Assembly (NCBI GenBank): GCA_030612185.1
Contig: JAUWOI010000009.1
Location: forward strand, 1-22,329
Direction: 5' to 3'
Length of the DNA stretch: 22,329 nt
Source of the DNA: Anaerolineae bacterium
GTDB lineage: Bacteria > Chloroflexota > Anaerolineae > B4-G1
In this document: positions 15,676 through 21,524 of the stretch, piece by piece
How positions within the stretch are numbered: position 1 is the stretch's first letter
Layout of the letters: every line of letters begins with the position of its first letter
The notes under the pieces: model-generated
Told to the model about the DNA's origin: nothing
Databases searched by the model: none
The model's input: only the letters and a program-made list of their open reading frames with translations
Translations under genes and position numbers: made by a program

Positions 15676-17118
15676 ATGGGCACAATCACTATCGTTGGCC
15701 TTGGGCCGGGCGATCCGCGCCATCTGACGCGGGAGGCATGGGAGGTATTAGAGGCTGCTGATGAAATCTGGCTGCGCACGAAGCATCATCCGACCGTGGC
15801 CGGGTTGCCACCTCATCTGAGGCTGCACTCTTTCGACCATCTCTACGAAGGGGCGGAGGAGTTTCAACAGGTCTATGACGCCATCGCCTGTGAGGTGCTG
15901 CGATTGGGGCAGCATCCAGAGGGAGTTATCTACGCTGTGCCGGGTCATCCGCTGGTGGGGGAAGCCACGGTGAGGCTGATTCTGTCACGGTCGGAGGAGG
16001 TTGGCACGGCGGTGCGTATTGTGGAAGGACTGAGTTTCGTCGAGATTGTGCTCGCGGTGCTGAGGATAGACGCGCTGGACGGCCTGCAGGTCTACGATGC
16101 GGTGGAACTGGCGGCCTGTTATCACCCGCCACTCAACCCGGACCTGCCGGCGCTGGTGGGGCAACTTTACAGCCGTGTGCTTGCTACCGACGTTAAACTC
16201 ACGCTGATGAACCAGTATCCCGACGAGCATGAAGTGGCGCTAGTGCACGCGGCCGGTACTCCTGAGCAGCGTGTCGTTCGCTTGCCGCTTTACGAACTTG
16301 ACCGCCGGGATGATGTCGCTCACCTGACTACGCTCTACGTACCGCCCCTTCCCGGTGTCAGCAGTTTTGAGGGCTTACAGGACACAGTGGCTCACCTCCG
16401 TGCTCCAGATGGCTGTCCCTGGGATCGCGAGCAGACCCACGATAGCCTGCGCGTGGGGTTGCTGGAGGAAGCGTACGAGGTGGTGGAGGCTATTGACGCG
16501 GGTGATGTGCAGGCGCTGCAGGAAGAGTTAGGCGACCTGTTGTTGCAGATCCTGCTTCACGCGCAGATTGCCACCGAGGGAGGTGAGTTCCGAATGGAGC
16601 AAGTTATCGCTGGCATTGACGCCAAACTGAAGCACCGTCATCCACACGTGTGGGGCGGGCGACAGGTAGAGGGAACCGGGGAGGTGTTGCGGCGCTGGGA
16701 GGAACTGAAGCGGGAGGAGAAGGGAGGAGAGCGCTCGGTGCTGGATGGTGTCCCGGCGGCGCTGCCAGCGTTGCTACAGGCAGATACTTACGGTCGGCGT
16801 GCGGCCCGCGTAGGCTTCGATTGGACTGAAGCGGGTGGCGTGGTTGACAAGGTTCAGGAGGAGATTGTCGAGGTGGAGACCGCGACCACCCCGGAGGAAA
16901 AGGAAGCAGAGTTGGGCGACCTGCTGTTTGCGGTGGTCAACTGGGCCCGCTGGCTGGAGGTGGATGCTGAGGCAGCGTTGCGGAAGTCTAACGCTCGTTT
17001 TGCACATCGCTTTCGCGATGTGGAATGGATGGCCCGCGAGCGAGGGCTGGATATGGCGGCGCTGACGATTGATGAGTTAGAACCGCTGTGGCAGGAAGTG
17101 AAATCGAATGACCAATGA
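15676..17118 (+). CDS. mazG: YabN-type tetrapyrrole methylase / MazG nucleotide pyrophosphohydrolase
   Basis: Two-part protein of 480 residues. The N-terminal part (about 1-220) is a tetrapyrrole (corrin/porphyrin) methylase fold, with VGLGPGDPRHLT (7-18) and the VPGHPLVGEATV loop (about 88-99). The C-terminal part (about 230-470) carries two MazG-type helices: LLEEAYEVVE with EELGDLLLQ (about 262-291) and QEEIVEVE with EAELGDLLFAVVN (about 394-422). MazG enzymes hydrolyse nucleoside triphosphates to monophosphates and pyrophosphate, cleaning the pool of non-canonical or excess nucleotides. B. subtilis YabN has the same layout; the methylase half has no firm substrate. Its last residues NDQ and the stop come from a heptamer tract. 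No clear promoter is seen in the short gap after the rpsI terminator, so it may depend on read-through. Confidence 0.93.
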   Translation: MGTITIVGLGPGDPRHLTREAWEVLEAADEIWLRTKHHPTVAGLPPHLRLHSFDHLYEGAEEFQQVYDAIACEVLRLGQHPEGVIYAVPGHPLVGEATVRLILSRSEEVGTAVRIVEGLSFVEIVLAVLRIDALDGLQVYDAVELAACYHPPLNPDLPALVGQLYSRVLATDVKLTLMNQYPDEHEVALVHAAGTPEQRVVRLPLYELDRRDDVAHLTTLYVPPLPGVSSFEGLQDTVAHLRAPDGCPWDREQTHDSLRVGLLEEAYEVVEAIDAGDVQALQEELGDLLLQILLHAQIATEGGEFRMEQVIAGIDAKLKHRHPHVWGGRQVEGTGEVLRRWEELKREEKGGERSVLDGVPAALPALLQADTYGRRAARVGFDWTEAGGVVDKVQEEIVEVETATTPEEKEAELGDLLFAVVNWARWLEVDAEAALRKSNARFAHRFRDVEWMARERGLDMAALTIDELEPLWQEVKSNDQ

Positions 17119-17134
17119 CCGATGACAGATGACA
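17107..17134 (+). repeat. heptamer tandem tract across the mazG stop
   Basis: Four consecutive 7-base units AATGACC, AATGACC, GATGACA, GATGACA. The mazG stop TGA (17116-17118) lies inside the second unit. The tract abuts the stem of the following terminator. Confidence 0.75.
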
Positions 17135-17161
17135 AAACCCCACTCGGTAAGAGTGGGGTTT
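17135..17161. terminator. two-way intrinsic terminator between mazG and tRNA-Pro
   Basis: An 11-bp perfect stem, AAACCCCACTC (17135-17145) with GAGTGGGGTTT (17151-17161), loop GGTAA. The A and T ends give a short T-run on both strands, so it can end transcripts of mazG (+) and of the convergent tRNA gene (-). Confidence 0.85.
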
Positions 17162-17172
17162 CTCATTGTAGG

Positions 17173-17247
17173 TCGGGGCGCGGGGATTTGAACCCCGGAC
17201 CTCGCGGTCCCGATCCGCGCGCGCTAGCCGAGCTGCGCTACGCCCCG
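17173..17247 (-). tRNA. tRNA-Pro (anticodon CGG)
   Basis: Read on the minus strand, 75 nt fold into a full cloverleaf: acceptor CGGGGCG/CGCCCCG, D stem GCGC/GCGC, anticodon stem CGCGG/CCGCG with loop ATCGGGA (anticodon CGG, G37, codon CCG), five-base variable loop AGGTC, and T arm CGGGG-TTCAAAT-CCCCG. The discriminator base is A. CCA is not encoded (the next bases are CCT). The A at position 32 of the loop is less usual than a pyrimidine. Confidence 0.95.
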
Positions 17248-17258
17248 AAAGTGTCGTT

Positions 17259-17286
17259 ATTATACCCCATTCAGGCTGTTTGGCAA
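17259..17286 (-). promoter_or_regulatory. sigma-70-type promoter of tRNA-Pro
   Basis: On the minus strand, TTGCCA (17286-17281) and TATAAT (17264-17259) are 16 bases apart, and the -10 box lies 11 bases before the mature tRNA 5' end. This fits a strong stable-RNA promoter. Confidence 0.75.
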
Positions 17287-17295
17287 GGTTGAGAC

Positions 17296-17324
17296 TTGAC
17301 ACGTTTGGATTTCTGCGGTAATAT
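17296..17324 (+). promoter_or_regulatory. sigma-70-type promoter of the ArsR-type gene
   Basis: TTGACA at 17296-17301, 17-base spacer, TAATAT at 17319-17324, immediately upstream of the regulator gene. It is back-to-back with the tRNA-Pro promoter; the two -35 boxes are only 9 bases apart, so one bound regulator could affect both. Confidence 0.75.
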
Positions 17325-17380
17325 ATAAGTGCTTTTTTATGAAACCTTTCTTTATGCATTGTGGAACTGTAAGGGGCGAC

Positions 17381-17704
17381 ATGGCTGTTCAGGGGTGCAA
17401 GGCGTCCGGTGAAGAGTTGCGGGAGATGGCACGCTATTTCTACACGCTCAAGGACACCCTGCGCCTGCGCATCCTCATCACGTTAGCCAGCAACAAAGAG
17501 ATGACTGTGACAGAATTGGCGCTGGCGCTGCACGTTAGCCAGCCGCTCGTGTCTTTTCACCTGCGCCCGCTGCGCCTGCACGGTCTGGTTCGTGTTCGGC
17601 GGGCCGGGCGAGAGGTTCATTGTTCCTTGAACATGCCCGAAATCGAACGCCGCCATGCTGAATTCATCACGCTGCTGACCAGAACGGCGGCATTACAGAA
17701 GTGA
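17381..17704 (+). CDS. ArsR/SmtB-type winged-helix transcriptional regulator
   Basis: DNA-binding regulator of 107 residues. The helix-turn-helix is about residues 42-70 (TVTELALALHVSQPLVSFHLRPLRLHGLV), followed by the wing RVRRAGREVHCSLN, the ArsR pattern. The only cysteines are Cys6 and Cys81, and the alpha3 ELCVCDL metal motif is absent, so a classic arsenic or cadmium sensor is unlikely; the signal is unknown. ATG 17381 with AAGGGG at 17371-17376 is preferred. In-frame ATG 17339, eight bases after the predicted transcription start, and ATG 17354 would give longer forms. It may regulate itself and the downstream lipid gene. Confidence 0.9.
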   Translation: MAVQGCKASGEELREMARYFYTLKDTLRLRILITLASNKEMTVTELALALHVSQPLVSFHLRPLRLHGLVRVRRAGREVHCSLNMPEIERRHAEFITLLTRTAALQK

Positions 17705-17768
17705 CGGTCGGTGTAACTCAACGACAGCGAGGCACGATAAAGGCTATAAGTGGAGGCGATCGCGCAAG

Positions 17769-18431
17769 ATGAGTAGTGCACAGCGAGTAGAGCACGGGCA
17801 GAGCGTAAAACAGAAGCGGCAGCGCGGACGGTGGGATTCATTCACCGACTGGGCGCGTATCCAGGCAGGGGTTATCCTGATGCCCATTGCCCGTGTTATG
17901 GCCCGGCTGGGCATTCATCCCAATACTGTCACTCTCGTTGGTTTTCTGCTTCAGGTGGGCGTGGGCGTGGTGTTTGGCCTGGGCCATCTGGTGCTCGGCG
18001 GCTGGCTGCTGCTGGTCGTTGCGCCGGTAGATGCGCTGGACGGGGCGTTGGCACGGGCTCTCGACCAGAAGAGCCTCTTTGGGGCGTTCCTCGATTCGAC
18101 TTTTGACCGGCTTTCTGATGCCGCGCTGATTCTAGGGATCACTGTGCACTACCTGCGCCAGGGAGAACACCTGGAAGTTGTCCTGCTCCTTATCTCGCTG
18201 GTAGCGGCGCTGATGGTCAGTTACACCCGTGCGCGGGCCGAGGCATTGGGTTTCCCTTGTAGGGTCGGGTTGCTGACCCGCCTGGAGCGTATAGTTCTCA
18301 TCGCTGCGCTGTCGGCGGTCGGGCTGCCCATTGTGATGATCTGGGTCCTGTCAGTGCTCTCTGTGTTCACGGTGGTTCAGCGTATTCTTTACGTCTACGC
18401 GGTCTCTCGGCGGGAAGAGACAGATAGTTAG
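17769..18431 (+). CDS. CDP-alcohol phosphatidyltransferase family membrane enzyme
   Basis: Integral membrane enzyme that transfers the phosphatidyl group of a CDP-lipid to an alcohol, for example glycerol phosphate or inositol phosphate. The catalytic motif D-x2-DG-x2-AR-x8-G-x3-D-x3-D is exact, with Asp88, Asp91, Asp109 and Asp113 (DALDGALAR, then GAFLDSTFD). Hydrophobic segments lie around residues 52-70, 76-90, 117-127, 135-151, 172-190 and 190-208; the N-terminal 30 residues are soluble and basic. 220 residues fits the family. The alcohol acceptor cannot be told from sequence. GGAGG at 17752-17756 lies 12 bases before the ATG. It is 64 bases after the ArsR gene and probably shares its transcript. 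Confidence 0.93.
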   Translation: MSSAQRVEHGQSVKQKRQRGRWDSFTDWARIQAGVILMPIARVMARLGIHPNTVTLVGFLLQVGVGVVFGLGHLVLGGWLLLVVAPVDALDGALARALDQKSLFGAFLDSTFDRLSDAALILGITVHYLRQGEHLEVVLLLISLVAALMVSYTRARAEALGFPCRVGLLTRLERIVLIAALSAVGLPIVMIWVLSVLSVFTVVQRILYVYAVSRREETDS

Positions 18432-18456
18432 GTCGGAATAGCCAGGGGGATTGTGG

Positions 18457-18489
18457 AACTGCCGGGTGGAAACATCACTCGGCAGTTTT
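18457..18489 (+). terminator. intrinsic terminator after the CDP-alcohol phosphatidyltransferase
   Basis: A 12-bp stem with one G-T pair, AACTGCCGGGTG (18457-18468) with CACTCGGCAGTT (18476-18487), loop GAAACAT, ending in TTTT. It closes the ArsR-phosphatidyltransferase unit. Confidence 0.88.
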
Positions 18490-18537
18490 CCTTTGGGCGC
18501 ATCTTCTTATCCGGGTGTGATTAGTACTCTGTGCTCA

Positions 18538-18566
18538 TTGTCAGGATGGCCCAATGTTGGTATAAT
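18538..18566 (+). promoter_or_regulatory. sigma-70-type promoter of the ABC export operon
   Basis: TTGTCA at 18538-18543, 17-base spacer, TATAAT at 18561-18566. Transcription would start near 18573, giving a leader of about 100 bases before the ATPase ATG. Confidence 0.75.
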
Positions 18567-18611
18567 GGCATTGTTTTGGTTTGATGTTCTTCTCGTTCCT
18601 CATAGGACGGG

Positions 18612-18674
18612 ATGAAAGACAAGAAATCCGTTGTTGTTCAACAATCTGTCGTTCTGATTACGATCTGATTACGA
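18612..18674 (+). promoter_or_regulatory. leader with possible 18-codon ORF and an 11-base tandem repeat
   Basis: An ORF from ATG 18612 to TGA 18666-18668 would encode MKDKKSVVVQQSVVLITI and stops six bases before the ATPase ATG. TCTGATTACGA occurs twice in tandem, at 18653-18663 and 18664-18674; the final A is the first base of the ATPase ATG. No Shine-Dalgarno precedes that ATG. The short ORF has AGGACGG one base before its ATG, so its own initiation is doubtful. Either feature could control initiation. Confidence 0.4.
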
Positions 18675-19585
18675 TGATCAAACTGATCGGTCTGACGAAA
18701 GAATTTGACGATTTCACCGCTGTGGATCGGGTGACGCTCTCGGTAGCACCGGGCGAAGTTCTGGCGCTGCTGGGCCCCAATGGGGCCGGCAAGACGACGA
18801 CGGTGCGTATGCTAGCGGCGATCTTGCGCCCGACGGTGGGACGTGCATTCGTGGCCGGGTACAGCGTGACCGAACATCCACTGGAGGTCCGGCGGCGGAT
18901 TGGGCTGTTGACCGAGCACCCGGGGCTCTATTTGCGTATGCGGGGTGACGAGTACCTGGACTTCTTTGGTCGCCTGATGGGTCTGGACGCCGATGAGTGT
19001 GAGCGCCGGGCCAGGGGATTGCTGGCTCGCTTTGGGATGCCCGAGGCGTGGGATCGGCGCATGGGGACGTACTCGAAGGGCATGCGACAGAAGATGGCGT
19101 TGGTGCGCACGATGTTGCACGACCCGTCTGTCCTGTTGCTGGATGAGCCGACCTCGGCGATGGACCCTCACAGCGCCAAATTGGTCCGTGACGTCTTTTG
19201 TAATCTGCGCCACCACCGGCGGGCAATTGTCATCTGCACTCATAACTTGGCGGAGGCGGAAGCCCTGGCCGACCGTATTGCTATCATCCGGCGTGGGCAG
19301 ATCATCGCGCTAGGAACTCCGGCGGAGTTGAAGGCGCGTCTGCTCGGCCCGCCGTTGATGGAATTGCGCCTGTCTCAGGCGATTGATGGCGTTGTGAAAC
19401 TAGCCTCAGACTTGGTCAAGGTCGAGGTACAGGGGGAGGATTGGCTGCGCTATTCCACTGCCAATCCTCAAGAGACTAATCCTCTTTTGCTCCAGATGTT
19501 GGCGGCGCATGGGGTGGGTGTCGTTACCCTGAGCGAGGTGCCGCGCAGCCTGGAGGATGTCTATCTGCGGGTGGTGGAGGGGTAG
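18674..19585 (+). CDS. ABC transporter ATP-binding protein (export type)
   Basis: Cytosolic ATPase of an ABC-2-type exporter. With ATG 18674 it has 303 residues and begins MIKLIGLTKEF, the usual start for this class. Walker A is GPNGAGKT (34-41), the Q-loop region reads LTEHPGLY (Glu in place of Gln), the signature is YSKGM (133-137), Walker B is LLLDEP (154-159) and the H-loop His190 is in CTHNLAEAE. The C-terminal 80 residues end SLEDVYLRVVEG, typical of NatA/CcmA-like subunits. In-frame codons reach back to TTG 18581, giving a 334-residue alternative, but that part lacks family character. The permease starts three bases after the stop, so the two proteins surely work together. The cargo is unknown. 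Confidence 0.94.
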   Translation: MIKLIGLTKEFDDFTAVDRVTLSVAPGEVLALLGPNGAGKTTTVRMLAAILRPTVGRAFVAGYSVTEHPLEVRRRIGLLTEHPGLYLRMRGDEYLDFFGRLMGLDADECERRARGLLARFGMPEAWDRRMGTYSKGMRQKMALVRTMLHDPSVLLLDEPTSAMDPHSAKLVRDVFCNLRHHRRAIVICTHNLAEAEALADRIAIIRRGQIIALGTPAELKARLLGPPLMELRLSQAIDGVVKLASDLVKVEVQGEDWLRYSTANPQETNPLLLQMLAAHGVGVVTLSEVPRSLEDVYLRVVEG

Positions 19586-19588
19586 GGG

Positions 19589-21094
19589 ATGGTAGCGGTG
19601 ACTGAGCATAAGCGTGCGGCGACGCACGAATCGTTTCGCCTGGTGCTTGCGTTGGTAGGGCGCGAGATGCGGGATACGCTGCGGGACTGGCGCATTGTCT
19701 TGCCCATTGTCGTCCTGACGCTTTTCTTTCCCGTGCTGATGAGTTTCGTGGCCAATATGGGGCTGGACTGGGCCGCCAAGTATGGTGCGCCGATCGTCGG
19801 CGAGCAAATGCTCTCTTTCCTGCTGATGGTAGTCGGCTTCTTTCCCATCTCGATCTCGCTGGTGATCGCGCTAGAGACCTTTGTGGGGGAGAAGGAGCGC
19901 GGGAGTCTTGAACCGCTCCTGGCAACCCCCTTGACGGATGTCCAACTGTACCTGGGCAAGACATTGGCAGCGGCGCTCCCTCCCCTGTTGGCAGCCTACC
20001 TGGGTATCACCGTCTACCTGGTCGGGTTGTATTTTGTCAAGGGCTGGACGCCACCGCCGCTCCTGTTGCTGCTGATCGTCCTGCTGACGACGGTGAAGGG
20101 ATTGGTGATGATCTCCGGCGCGGTGGTAGTCTCCAGTCAGACGACGAGCGTGCGAGCGGCTAACCTGTTGGCCAGTTTTATCATCATCCCGGGGGCACTC
20201 CTGGTACAGGGTGAGGCCATCATTATGTTCTGGGCCGACTACAATGTGTTGTGGTGGATCGTGCTTTTCCTGGCGGTCGCGAACGTCATCCTGGTGCGGA
20301 TGGGCATCCGTGTCTTCAATCGTGAGGAGTTGCTGGGGCGTGAGATTGACCAGTTGAACGCGGCTACTCTGTGGCGCACATTCCGTGGATACCTGAGTTG
20401 TGAGAGTTGGTTCTTCGGACTGGATCTACAAGAGATGCCAGCCTGGTTGCGCTGGCTGGGAACGGTAGGCGGGCTCTATAGGCGCGATATCCCAGCCATT
20501 CTGCGCCGTTCGTGGCTGGCCATCATGGTGGTCGTGGTTGGATTGCTGTTTTCAGTCTGTATTGGCTACGCCCTCTCTGCCCGCTACCAACTCCCGCCGG
20601 AGATGCTGCAATTGGAGCAGGTCTCTGTCGAGGCATTCACCGAATTCCCTGCCGTGGACTGGCTCCCGGCCTTCACTACCTGGGGGGTGTTGGTCAACAA
20701 CGTGCGATCGTTGCTGTTGGCGACGCTGCTGGCAGTGTTCTCTTTCGGCACGCTGGCCGTGGCGTTGCTGATGGTCCCACTGGCGATCGTGTTCTTCTTC
20801 GTCGCACAGGTCGCGTATGTGGGTTACAGTCCGGTGCTGTTCTTCGCTGCTTTTGTGCTACCTCATGGGTTGCTGGAGTTGCCTGCTGCGACCATTGCGA
20901 CGGCACTGGCTGTGCGTCTGGGGGCGGCCTTTACGTCGCCTCCACGCGGGATGACAGTGAGCCATGGGTGGCTGTGGGCATTGGCTGATCTCATCAAGGT
21001 TTTTGTCGCCCTCGTCCTGCCACTATTGGCATTGGCGGCCGCCATTGAGATCCACGTGACGCCACACGTTGTGGTGTGGGTCTTTGGAGGATAG
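19589..21094 (+). CDS. ABC-2 permease fused to a SpoIIM (DUF95) domain
   Basis: Integral membrane partner of the ATPase just upstream, 501 residues. The N-terminal half (about 1-265) is an ABC-2 permease: about six hydrophobic segments (roughly 36-55, 73-96, 127-149, 157-181, 191-209, 219-239) and the conserved cytosolic motif GEKERGSLEPLLATPL (100-115). The C-terminal half (about 300-501) looks like the SpoIIM family: VNNVRSLLLATLLAVFSFG (369-387), LPHGLLELPAATIATALAVRLG (424-445) and AAAIEIHVTP (483-492) match the family pattern of NN-R, PHG-xE-LP and a final IE-xxTP. SpoIIM proteins help remodel membranes and the cell wall in spore formers, but the family is widespread in non-spore formers with unknown jobs. 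GTG or ATG alternatives were not needed: ATG 19589 fits. It ends in GGAGGATAG, which also serves as ribosome site for the pseudogene. Confidence 0.9.
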   Translation: MVAVTEHKRAATHESFRLVLALVGREMRDTLRDWRIVLPIVVLTLFFPVLMSFVANMGLDWAAKYGAPIVGEQMLSFLLMVVGFFPISISLVIALETFVGEKERGSLEPLLATPLTDVQLYLGKTLAAALPPLLAAYLGITVYLVGLYFVKGWTPPPLLLLLIVLLTTVKGLVMISGAVVVSSQTTSVRAANLLASFIIIPGALLVQGEAIIMFWADYNVLWWIVLFLAVANVILVRMGIRVFNREELLGREIDQLNAATLWRTFRGYLSCESWFFGLDLQEMPAWLRWLGTVGGLYRRDIPAILRRSWLAIMVVVVGLLFSVCIGYALSARYQLPPEMLQLEQVSVEAFTEFPAVDWLPAFTTWGVLVNNVRSLLLATLLAVFSFGTLAVALLMVPLAIVFFFVAQVAYVGYSPVLFFAAFVLPHGLLELPAATIATALAVRLGAAFTSPPRGMTVSHGWLWALADLIKVFVALVLPLLALAAAIEIHVTPHVVVWVFGG

Positions 21095-21100
21095 GCGTCT

Positions 21101-21410
21101 GTGGCCCGAGTAGTGGTTCTGGGGAGTGCGGCGGCGGTGGCCTACTCCAGCGACACCTCACCCTGCGATGCAGTGGTGGCCCTGGCGCGGGATGCCGACG
21201 TCCTGATCCACGAGGCGGCGAAAGATACGTTGGGGCATTCCAGCGCGGCCCAGGCGGGGGAGGTTGCTCCGCCGGGCCGGTGCAGGCCGTCTGGTGCTGA
21301 TCCACTACCGGCCTGCTTCCTGGCAGTACGACCGCTGGCTTGAGGAGGCGGCCGCCGCTTTCGGTGGGCCGGTGGAACTGGCGCAGGATTTTGGAGAGTA
21401 CGTCTTCTGA
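21101..21410 (+). pseudogene. remnant of a metallo-beta-lactamase-fold (RNase Z-like) hydrolase
   Basis: GTG 21101 opens with MARVVVLGSAAAV, the very start of many MBL-fold hydrolases, then jumps directly to AYSSDTSPCDAVVALARDAD and VLIHEA, a pattern from the C-terminal half (GDT and the aspartate ligand). The middle with the HxHxDH metal site is missing. Around 21269-21272 one extra base shifts the frame: upstream reads GHSSAAQAGEVA, and the continuation RAGAGRLVLIHYRPASW to EYVF is found one frame over, ending TGA 21408-21410. Read straight, the first frame stops at about 21343. It lies 6 bases after the permease and uses GGAGGAT as ribosome site, so it was probably once part of the operon. 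Confidence 0.8.
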
Positions 21411-21422
21411 CGCCTGCCCCCC

Positions 21423-21458
21423 CTCCCATACTCCCACGCTCCCACACCCCCATACTCC
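21423..21458 (+). repeat. C-rich octamer tract before hutU
   Basis: Four 8-base units CTCCCATA, CTCCCACG, CTCCCACA, CCCCCATA, then CTCC. It separates the pseudogene end from the hutU promoter. Confidence 0.75.
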
Positions 21459-21461
21459 TTT

Positions 21462-21490
21462 TTGACCTATCCCGCCCCTTGTGGTACACT
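21462..21490 (+). promoter_or_regulatory. putative promoter of hutU
   Basis: TTGACC at 21462-21467, 17-base spacer, TACACT at 21485-21490. Just downstream, CCAGTATC occurs twice (21492-21499 and 21499-21506) before the ribosome site. Confidence 0.55.
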
Positions 21491-21524
21491 TCCAGTATCC
21501 AGTATCATGCACGGAGGTGATTCT

